Shown one piece after another: positions 59,020-64,000 of a DNA stretch of 64,000 bases. A program made the translations under genes and the position numbers. The notes beneath the pieces were generated by a model. The model did not search any database. It saw only the letters and a list, made by a program, of their open reading frames with translations, and was not told the origin of the DNA. The DNA comes from Strongylocentrotus purpuratus (Eukaryota > Echinodermata > Echinoidea > Camarodonta > Strongylocentrotidae), in the NCBI RefSeq assembly GCF_000002235.5, contig NW_022145605.1, positions 37,457,141 through 37,521,140 of the forward strand. Reading direction: 5' to 3'. Position 1 is the first letter of the stretch. Each line of letters begins with the position of its first letter.

Positions 59020-59300
59020 GATTCTGCTTGTTGCTACAGCAGGAAGCCAGTGGAAACGCATTCGTTTGATAAAATTATGGAAATGCAAGCACTACTTTAA
59101 ACAAACAGAACTTTGTTATTCCTATCTCATATTTCCTGACTGAGGTGTCATATGAAAGGGCAGAAACTCAGCTTTTTAGAAAAGTGATTTTTCCTTTGAA
59201 ATTCAGATACCTTTCGCCAAATTACTTTTTGGTTTCCTCTCTTCAAATTCTCTTTACTCACTCATGCGTGAAAACCCCCCAGAAAAAGCACTAAATTTTT

Positions 59301-59432
59301 AATAATTAATTGCATTTTACCCCGGTCCTCAACATAAAAAAATCCTCTGTGTGCCCATACCTTGAGCCATAATGCAAGGGCACACAGAGGATTTTTTTAT
59401 GTTGGGGACCGGGGTAAAATGCAATAAATTAT
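59301..59432. mobile_element. foldback MITE, 55-bp arms
   Basis: The arms (tgcattttaccccggtcc, aaaaaaatcctctgtgtgcc and complements) differ at only about two positions; loop of about 22 bases. Non-coding. Confidence 0.75.
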
Positions 59433-59498
59433 TGAAAATTTATTGCATTTTCTTTGTTTTTTTTATTTATGGAAACTGCCCCCTACCCTAGCCCCCGC

Positions 59499-59834
59499 TG
59501 CGTACAGTCATGGTTAAGTGACAAACCAATGGCCTCGTAACTGTGAGGCCCCATGATCAAAACCGTGTCGATGTGCTATATTAGTGCTCTTTTGTGGGGC
59601 ATTCATCTTCATTACTGCCATTTATGACTTAAGAGCGTAGGTCCCCCAGTATATAAGCATAATAGCATTCACATGCTTTAGCAGTCACGCAAAACACACA
59701 TTGGTAAATTATTATTCAATAAAATCTGAGAATGTATACTATTATCTAGATCTATTATTTTTAAATTATTTTTGAAATAATTCCATAAATTGGGGTAAAA
59801 CAAAAACATTCCAACTTTATGAGCGACAGTGTAT
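59499..59834 (+). mobile_element. SINE plus right MITE arm, copy 2
   Basis: The same composite as 47320-47745 in the other orientation: head gtacagtcatggttaagtg, body agtgctcttttgtggggc, then ttattcaataaaatctgaga, tattatctagatctatt and the outer end caactttatgagcgacagtg. The left MITE arm is missing. Confidence 0.55.
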
Positions 59835-59924
59835 ATTAATGTCTTTCGAGAGGACATCGTTGCTTTGTAGGAGCTCGTACCTATGCTCAATCAAGTGTTC
59901 AAGGTACTTGTTTAGGGCATCTGC

Positions 59925-60023
59925 TTAGGTTGAGTAATTAGAGACTCCGGATTGGTTTTGCGTTGGACCAACTGGAGCTGGGGCGACTCGAATCATTCTC
60001 ATACTGGGCTTAGCTGCACTTCC
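59925..60023 (-). CDS. GPCR terminal exon (likely)
   Basis: Acceptor ..gttttgtcag, 33 codons with stop TAA at 59925-59927. Peptide begins GSAAKPSMRMIRVAPAPVGP. Frame and splice site fit phase 0 from the previous exon. No homologue recognised. Confidence 0.6.
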   Translation of the reverse strand, partial: GSAAKPSMRMIRVAPAPVGPTQNQSGVSNYST

Positions 60024-63000
60024 CTGACAAAACGAAATGGTAGATAACAGAAGGAAATTTAAAAAAAAGATACCCCAAAAGGAAAAAAAAGAAAGGGGTA
60101 GAAAGATAACCATAAAGATATGATTGCAATCAAAATAAGACTGCATATTAGTCGATCCTACATAATATTATAATAATAATTTTATAATAGACCACGACAC
60201 CTCCACAAACAAATATTTGTTTGTGAATATGACAACTCTTAATTTTAATACAGCTAACATGTTTTGATATGCACCACACATTCGTTTTTTTTTGTTGTTG
60301 TTGGGGGGGGGGGGCACGTTACACGCCGACTGTGATGTTTGGTGTGAAAGGTAGCATTTCGAGGCTCATGAATAAGATCAATTAAACTACGCAGACATAT
60401 GCTATTTTTGCACTAGAAGAAAAAAGAGTCATACCGATTGCATAATTAGATAAAGAGTAAAATTAAACTCCATTTACTTCAGTTATTGAAACTGTACTGG
60501 AATTGGTGTCCGAAGTCCTGCTTTCACGAGCTTTGCGATTACGCTCTCTGATGACGTTTCGAACCTGTGGTAATACGAAGAAAAACAAATCACAATTATT
60601 GAGACTTTCTGTTTGATTTCATGTAATTGGCTTAATCGAAATCGCCAGATAGTGTGCGCTGTCTATTTTGCCTGTTTCGAGGAGTTGCACAGATCTACTG
60701 TGAACTATCGGACGCTTGCAGTTTTAACGAACTTCTTTGTCTAAACTGGCGGGTTGGGGGATCAATATTCGGATTTACCAAAAAATTATATAGCCTACTT
60801 TTAATTCGAAATAAAAAATCGGTGTCGACAATAATTTGCCTTACACTTAACACGAAGTAAAAGCAGCATATTGTGGGACGTAAAATTTGCATTCGCATTT
60901 TTGCTTGTTGCAGCATAGCTATATTTTGTCTCTGATTACGCCCCTTTTTACTTCTTTACAGAGCAAATTCCCCGAAATGAAATTGTTTTGAGTGTCTGAC
61001 GCCAGCTTTGATTTTATTACATACCTCCGAATTGAGAAAGCAGTAGAGCCATGCGACGAAGAACCCCTGCAAGGAAACAACAAAAATAATCTACGTTAGT
61101 ACGATACATGCACAGCACTAAGTTAGATATGAACGTCTCATAGTAAAACAAAAGAAATAATATTGTAGGCATTTCGCCCGTGCGTGAACTTATCAATATG
61201 ATATTCATCCTTATTGTGAAAAATTATATTTGTTCACTTTGACAGAGCTGAACATTCTCTTTAAAGAAAATGAAAGGTTATCTTTGTTTCATCGGCCCGG
61301 CCCTCTCTCTCTTTCTTTTTGTAACAGGTCAAAATTGTACTGTTTTATGGTGAAAAGACCAATCCAATATATGGTTATGGAATGGTTGTACTCGTCTTCA
61401 CCCCCCCCCCCCTCCCCTCAGCAATAGTATATGATATCACTTATATTAGAAGATACCTGAAGAGAATTGAGCAGGTTGAAGGTGTATTCTAACGCCTTGA
61501 CTTGGGGAAAAACTGCCAGGTGTCAATAACCAAGCGATACCAAGCAGGGGGAAGAGCAACAAAGTGCTCCGAAGTCCAGCTCTGGAAAATAGTTACAAAG
61601 AGAATTTACACAGTGATGTTACATACACATCAAAACACACCAACAACCATTGGAACACCACGCAACGTCCAAATGGATACACAAATTTAACAAAATACCC
61701 ACACACAAACCTATCCAAATCCACACTTACACACATAACCAAAACCACACACACCCTTCGAACCCCCACATACACATACACACGCACACATCCACATACA
61801 AACTCACACACATTCCTAAACTATTGATGAGACAATAACCAATTAATACCAAGCAATACGATGAGAATTTGAGAGCTCCGAAGATCAGCTCTGAAGAAGA
61901 AGAAATGATTTAACGAACTTAACATGAAGAAGGGATTTGGAAATGAATATAGTGGCCTATTAAAGCCTCCGTTCAGAATAATATGTATGAGTGAGTATAC
62001 ATTATTTAGATAATTTACTCTGGAAAATACCTTCTAAAAATTTACGTAAGACAAAAGGTAAGGCAAGAAAGTTGTGTAAATTAAATAATTTCTTAAAGAA
62101 TAATTAGTATATTACTTGATTTGCTTAATCTTATCGTTGTTAAGTTGACCTCGAGATGCAGACACAACTGTCTTTACAACCAGTAGGAGAATAACTACGT
62201 TGACCTAGAAGTGGAAATAAATGTATACATTTTGTAATTTTCCTGCTAGTGATGAATTTCTAATCAATATATGTATTATCGCAGACACAAGGAAAGCTTC
62301 TAACGTTGAAATACAGTATTAAGGAATCGTTCAATTGTTAATTTGTTTTTCTTTTTGCAGGCGATCATGCTTGGAATAAAATTGCATAAAGATATCGTAA
62401 TGCGACGATGTAAAAACGTAGACCTAAAAATTAAATCATGCATAAAATATGATACTTTACGAGATTTAAATTTCGAGTAAAAACATGTATTTTTCCAAAC
62501 TAGAGGGCCATTGTCCGCAATTACATCACAGTGAAATGACCACTTTAGTCATTTTAAAGTGCCCATACATATAACGATGGCAACTTTCAAATTATCATAA
62601 CTTTCTTCTGTTTTGGTCTGATTTTAATAGTTCAAACTTCCCCAGTCTGAATGTCTGATTTGTTTCCCTTTTTGTTTACTAATAATAACTGTCCGTTGAG
62701 GTTAAAACTTTTCTTTAAAATATTTATTGAAGAACGTGGTGTCAGACTCTGATTTACATATTCACACAATCCTCAAAGAACAAGAAATGTGCAGAACACT
62801 ATTTTAATCTTCTCATATTAGTACATGTATATTCGTGGAAATTACCCAGCTCATCCGTATAACGGTAATCATACTAATATCCAGGCTTCCCAAGCTTCCG
62901 TACTATAGAAACACAAATGACAATAGTAACGAACCCACATACTAATACGCCCCCCCCCCCCAAAAAAAAAAAAAAAAAAAAAAAAATCATATTGCAAACT

Positions 63001-64000
63001 ATAACAAGCTTCTTACGAGTACGATTGCTATAGCCGGGCCGGTGAATGCCCAGATTGTCCCATCTCTTGGATTCAGCCAGCAACTGTGTTTTAAATTAGA
63101 ATATAAAGATAAAACGTTTAAGTAAATTATGCAAAAAGTTTAATTTGTAAGCATTCGTTTTGGGTACCTTTGTAAATATTTGACAATTAAGCCATGCTAT
63201 CACAATGCACCTGATTTCCGTGAAATATCATATATATTGATAATAGTAGTTTTTTGAATAAAATGATGCTCACCTTTGTTCATAGCCATAGCTTTGATGC
63301 TTCACGGCTCCAGTTATGATGAGTATCACGGCTGGACCACCTGCGAAAGAAGGAATTAGTATGGTATATTGCAAAAGGCCGATGTGATATTTTGATTATA
63401 TAGCCTAAATCAAAGCCAAACTACATATATATTACTTTAACAATCCAATTACTTTAACGATGTCATCATTAGCTTAAGTTTGAGCGATAGTAAGTATTAA
63501 TTCGCCTCTAGCAGCGTTGTCTAGTAAAACCGCCTTACATTTGGACTTACCCTACCGTAATATGTCATAAACCAGATTCAAATATAATAACTTCTTGATA
63601 TAACGATAGAGATGTACTCCCTCTGGTCAATGAACATTAATGTTTTCAAATATTAGCAGTGTCCATTAATTAATCTTGTATTTAAGCTTACCGCTGTCAT
63701 TTATGCTGACAAAAGTCAAAATTTGAGGATCAATTACCAGAGTCAAAATCCTGAATGATCTTACGATTGAGTTGCACGCCCTCAACGTTCAATGTAAATC
63801 GATGATTTAGCCTATTTAATGTTGTCATGAAAAATGATTATGGACTTCATGTTTGTTTCGAGACTGAAATATGGCGCTCCATGATGCTTTGAGTGGTTTT
63901 CACCAACTTACCCCATCCTAAGATTCCATAAACCCAAGTTCGAGGGTTACCAGAGTCAAAAACTTGGATGATCTGACGATAGAGGTGTACACCCTCAACG
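59925..64000 (-). CDS. adhesion-type (B2) GPCR, TM3 to C-terminus, 8 exons; gene continues beyond the window
   Basis: Exons read right to left with consistent phases: TM3, TM4 start, ECL2/TM4-5, TM5/ICL3, TM6/ECL3, TM7, tail and terminal exon. Motifs: VEGVHLYR (TM3), CWLNPRDGTIWAF (ECL2), a hydrophobic TM5 followed by a lysine-rich ICL3, ALEYTFNLLNSLQGFFVAWL (TM6-7) and CFLNSE. These are typical of adhesion GPCRs such as latrophilin or ADGR types; the exact subfamily is not determinable here. In the TM6 exon the two halves need different frames. TM1-2, GAIN and ectodomain would lie to the right of the window. Ligand and coupling unknown. Confidence 0.83.
60478..60564 (-). CDS. GPCR exon: C-terminal tail
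   Basis: Acceptor ..taccacag, donor ACTGAA|gtaaat, 87 nt, phase 0-0. Peptide VRNVIRERNRKARESRTSDT and a Ser/Thr-rich stretch. Reading through the donor would stop within a few codons (VNGV), a possible short isoform. Confidence 0.75.
61025..61066 (-). CDS. GPCR exon: TM7 microexon
   Basis: Acceptor ..ccttgcag, donor TCGGAG|gtatgt, 42 nt, phase 0-0. Peptide GFFVAWLYCFLNSE, the conserved TM7 end of adhesion GPCRs. Confidence 0.88.
61457..61581 (-). CDS. GPCR exon: TM6, with an internal frame break
   Basis: Acceptor ..attttccag, donor CTTCAG|gtatct, 125 nt. The first part reads AGLRSTLLLFPLLGIAWLL and the second AVFPQVKALEYTFNLLNSLQ, but not in the same frame. The length is two bases short of a multiple that fits both neighbours (127), as if two bases were lost near ttgacacctgg. 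It could be an error in the sequence, a natural null or a pseudogene. Confidence 0.7.
61831..61890 (-). pseudogene. decayed second copy of the TM6 exon
   Basis: On the minus strand, after ..tcttcttcag, AGCTGATCTTCGGAGCTC matches the start of the TM6 exon (AGCTGGACTTCGGAGCAC), and the next part encodes LIVLLGINWLL before diverging. It lacks the rest of the exon. Confidence 0.6.
62116..62204 (-). CDS. GPCR exon: TM5 and ICL3
   Basis: Acceptor ..cttctag, donor ATCAA|gtaata, 89 nt. Peptide VNVVILLLVVKTVVSAS then a basic ICL3 stretch. Confidence 0.85.
63017..63083 (-). CDS. GPCR exon: ECL2 and start of TM5
   Basis: Acceptor ..taaaacacag, donor GTACTC|gtaaga, 67 nt. Peptide CWLNPRDGTIWAFTGPAIAI, including the conserved ECL2 cysteine and tryptophans. 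Confidence 0.87.
63274..63340 (-). CDS. GPCR exon: TM4
   Basis: Acceptor ..cttcgcag, donor CAAAG|gtgagc, 67 nt. Peptide GPAVILIITGAVKHQSYGYE: the hydrophobic TM4 part. Confidence 0.85.
63547..63634 (-). pseudogene. decayed copy of the TM3 exon (further)
   Basis: acgatagagatgtactccct resembles the exon's acgatagaggtgtacaccct (2 differences in 20). The same order of flanking bases (acttaccctaccgtaatatg) recalls the exon's donor side. Encodes EGVHLYR and then diverges. Confidence 0.55.
63687..63790 (-). pseudogene. decayed copy of the TM3 exon (nearest)
   Basis: 63733-63786 matches the TM3 exon with 8 differences in 54 positions by eye, encoding VEGVQLNRKIIQDFDSGN and then a stop. A cttac donor-like remnant lies at 63687. 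Confidence 0.65.
63912..64000 (-). CDS. GPCR exon: TM3 (runs past the window edge)
   Basis: 29 codons from VEGVHLYRQIIQVF to YGILGW plus one base; donor GGATGG G|gtaagt. The 5' border is outside the window. Confidence 0.85.

Noticed and set aside
58886-59143. 85-codon open frame
   Set aside because: It runs through a perfect-armed hairpin and has no homologue-like motif.

Overview
The window looks like echinoderm nuclear DNA, most likely sea urchin, though other echinoderms are possible. The basis is AT-rich, intron-rich DNA crowded with MITEs and SINEs, intronless TRIM-type genes of the kind expanded in echinoderms, a vWF-D/FN3 receptor and an adhesion GPCR. No RNA or database evidence was available. 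All exon borders were read by eye from splice signals, domain sense and phase continuity.

Region 1 (about 1-28,450, + strand): the 3' part of a large receptor gene whose 5' end lies outside the window. Nineteen exons (2576-27809) stay in one frame and give 1,338 complete codons. In order they encode a vWF type D domain, C8, TIL, a tectorin-like cysteine segment with an EGF-like piece, seven FN3 modules that each end in a two-cysteine EGF-like tail, a Pro/Thr stalk, one transmembrane helix and a cytoplasmic tail. The introns carry many mobile elements: two long repeats with hairpin ends and co-varying termini, an Academ-like DNA transposon with a CTA target duplication, two copies of a TTAA-targeting MITE, a tRNA-derived SINE, a long-armed foldback and a Tc1 relic.

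Region 2 (about 28,450-38,050): gene-poor, with a mariner-type relic, a third TTAA MITE carrying an 81-bp perfect palindrome, a LINE ORF2 tail and microsatellites.

Region 3 (38,053-54,872): two intronless TRIM-like genes, divergent and about 13 kb apart. The one on the minus strand has a single in-frame TAG, yet homology to its partner continues for a further 117 codons. The one on the plus strand is intact (625 codons) and may have 5' noncoding exons near 49 kb. Between them lie a TIR-bounded element holding a 95-bp satellite array with higher-order structure, a second foldback of the palindrome family, a SINE-in-MITE composite and a duplicated promoter-like block.

Region 4 (54,873-64,000): repeats and two large hairpins, then on the minus strand eight exons from the 3' end of an adhesion-GPCR gene (TM3 to the C-terminus). 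Its TM3 and TM6 exons each have decayed tandem copies in neighbouring introns, and the TM6 exon carries a frame break.

The genes do not form a pathway. They are a plausible surface receptor, two E3-ligase-type proteins and a GPCR lying side by side. The observations most worth following are the TRIM stop with intact downstream coding sequence, the GPCR exon relics, the co-varying hairpin-ended repeats and the Academ-like element.
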